Shown: piece after piece, positions 62,882 to 64,000 of the stretch
Numbering within the stretch: the first letter of the stretch is position 1
Layout: every line of letters starts with the position of its first letter
DNA from: Hydrogenophilales bacterium
GTDB lineage: Bacteria; Pseudomonadota; Gammaproteobacteria; Burkholderiales; Thiobacillaceae
Assembly (NCBI GenBank): GCA_016719465.1
Contig: JADJYY010000001.1
Location: forward strand, 248,001-312,000
Reading direction: 5' to 3'
DNA length: 64,000 bases
Made by a program: the position numbers and the translations under genes
The notes under the pieces: model-generated
What the model saw: only the letters and a program-made list of their open reading frames with translations
Told to the model about the DNA's origin: nothing
Databases searched by the model: none

Positions 62882-63424
62882 ATGGCCAAGTTCTTCGACA
62901 CCCTACTCCCCGAGCACACCGTCTTCATCGCCAGGCAGAAGGTCTTCTTCGTCGCCACCCAGGCCCCGGGCGGGCGCATCAACCTCTCCCCCAAGGGCCT
63001 GGACAGCCTGCGCGTGCTGGACGACCACACCGTGGCCTACCTGGATCTCACCGGCAGCGGCGCGGAAACCGCCGCCCACCTGCGCGTGGACCCGCGCCTG
63101 ACCCTCATGCTGTGCGGCTTCGGCGTCGAAGCCCTGATCCTGCGGCTTTACGGCAAGGGCGAATCGGTGCGTCCCGGCGACGCCCGCTGGGCGCAACTCG
63201 TCCCCCTGTTCCCCGAATACCCCGGCACCCGCCAGTTCGTGGTGCTGCATGTGGAATCCGTGCAGACCTCCTGCGGCGCCGGCCTGCCCCTCATGGGCTA
63301 TGCCGGCGAGCGGGGCACCCTCACGGAGTGGGCGAAGAAGAAGGGGGAGGACGGGATTGCCGAGTACCGGCGGGCAAGGAATGCCCGCAGTATCGATGGT
63401 TTGCCGACCGGATTTGGTGAGTGA
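62882..63424 (+). CDS. pyridoxamine 5'-phosphate oxidase-like protein
   Basis: A 180-residue split-barrel flavin-binding-type protein. FFVATQAPGGRINLSPKGLD and VDPRLTLMLCGFGVEALILR fit the PPOX-like family that uses FMN or F420. Specific reaction unknown. It starts 4 bp after the LON-domain gene. Confidence 0.82.
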   Translation: MAKFFDTLLPEHTVFIARQKVFFVATQAPGGRINLSPKGLDSLRVLDDHTVAYLDLTGSGAETAAHLRVDPRLTLMLCGFGVEALILRLYGKGESVRPGDARWAQLVPLFPEYPGTRQFVVLHVESVQTSCGAGLPLMGYAGERGTLTEWAKKKGEDGIAEYRRARNARSIDGLPTGFGE

Positions 63425-64000
63425 TCAAGTGCTGATCTTGCGCCGCGCCCTGCCATCCCACCCCTGGGCATACCCCGCCAGCCCCATCACGCCCCGCACC
63501 AGTCCGTAGGCGAGCCAGGAGGCGAAGCGGGCGTACCAGGGGATGCGGCGCCAGGCGCGGCGGTGGATGCGGTGGGCGCCCTTTTCCATGGCCGTCTCCA
63601 GGCTGGCTTTCAGTTCGCCGGCAAAGCTGGCGTCATGGGCCACCAGGTTGGCTTCCCGGGCCAGGAGCAGGCTCAGGGGGTCGATGTTGCTGGAGCCCAC
63701 CGTGGCCCAGACGCCGTCGATGACGGCGGCCTTGGCGTGCAATTCCGTGGCATGGTACTCGTGGACTTCCAGGCCGTTTTCCAGGAAGTACCGGTATAGG
63801 GCGCGGGTGGCGAGTTGATAGAAGGGATGGTCGCTGCGCCCCTGCATGAGCAGCACCACGCGCACACCCCGGCGGGCGGCGTCGATGAGGGCATGGCGGA
63901 AGCGCAGGCCGGGCATGAAGTAGGCGTTGGCGATGAGGATTTCCCGCTTGGCCCGGTGGATGGCGTGCAGGTAGGCGACCTCGATGGCGCGGCGGCGGCG
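63425..64000 (-). CDS. phospholipase D/cardiolipin synthase-like protein, 3' part only
   Basis: The C-terminal 191 residues of a PLD-superfamily protein, cut by the right edge of the window. The second HKD motif is ELHAKAAVIDGVWATVGSSN (His-x-Lys-x4-Asp), and the frame continues upstream through EILIANAYFMPGLRFRHALI to 64000. ClsB-like cardiolipin synthases have this arrangement. The C-terminal tail is basic with a short hydrophobic segment. The start and the first HKD motif are outside the window. Confidence 0.88.
   Translation of the reverse strand, partial: RRRRAIEVAYLHAIHRAKREILIANAYFMPGLRFRHALIDAARRGVRVVLLMQGRSDHPFYQLATRALYRYFLENGLEVHEYHATELHAKAAVIDGVWATVGSSNIDPLSLLLAREANLVAHDASFAGELKASLETAMEKGAHRIHRRAWRRIPWYARFASWLAYGLVRGVMGLAGYAQGWDGRARRKIST

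Overview
The window is GC-rich, almost fully coding, and reads like the chromosome of a betaproteobacterial chemolithotroph. Three things point there. The gene orders rpoE-rseABC-degP-lepA-lepB-rnc-era-recO-pdxJ, kdsD-kdsC-lptCAB-rpoN-hpf-ptsN-hprK-rapZ and ribF-ileS-lspA-fkpB-ispH are typical of Betaproteobacteria. Several DUF families common in that class are present (DUF3579, DUF3619, DUF3106, DUF3025, DUF4845). The energy genes are an Isp-type [NiFe] hydrogenase, a flavocytochrome c sulfide dehydrogenase-like pair and a V/A-type ATPase. A Thiobacillus-like hydrogen and sulfur oxidiser is the best guess, inferred from gene content only.

Layout. 1-4676 (minus): V/A-type ATPase genes, transcribed G/H-like, C, I, K, F, E; E runs off the left edge and carries an apparent frameshift. 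4692-11222 (minus): hydrogenase operon, read as maturation protease, HupH-like protein, hynS, isp1, isp2 (apparent frameshift), a conserved-looking unknown gene, hynL and a small Cys-rich unknown gene. It runs into the ATPase genes with gaps of at most about 45 bp until the 76-bp F-E gap. 11223-11373: AT-rich divergent regulatory region with five copies of a hexamer and its complement; hypC lies on the other side. 11625-17474: mscS, a degenerate HD-GYP gene, a CnoX-like thioredoxin-TPR gene, DUF3025, phosphoesterase, pyrophosphatase, DUF3579 and rpsT. 17623-28917: murJ, ribF, ileS, lspA, fkpB, ispH, then proB, obgE, rpmA, rplU in the opposite direction. Two long intergenic regions here (20151-20753 and 25408-26039) hold related branched palindromic repeats.

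29060-36127: ECF sigma factor with DUF3619, DUF3106 and RDD genes, lptF/lptG, pepA, nadB. 36269-46621: the envelope-stress sigma operon followed by translation, secretion and RNA-processing genes; a glutaredoxin-like gene between degP and lepA has an in-frame stop. 46646-51239: a membrane histidine kinase, an orphan prepilin-like gene and a CPA2 antiporter. 51329-58810: Kdo synthesis, LPS transport, sigma-54 and nitrogen-PTS regulation genes. 58819-64000: a NusG-domain-II protein, an fccAB-like pair, a Gx-type transporter, ubiX, a LON-domain protein, a PPOX-like protein and the C-terminal part of a phospholipase D-family gene cut by the right edge.

Functionally, the hydrogenase would feed electrons from H2 through Isp1/Isp2 into the membrane or a thiol/disulfide acceptor, and the sulfide dehydrogenase-like pair would feed cytochrome c. 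No tRNA, rRNA, CRISPR array, insertion sequence or replication origin was recognised.
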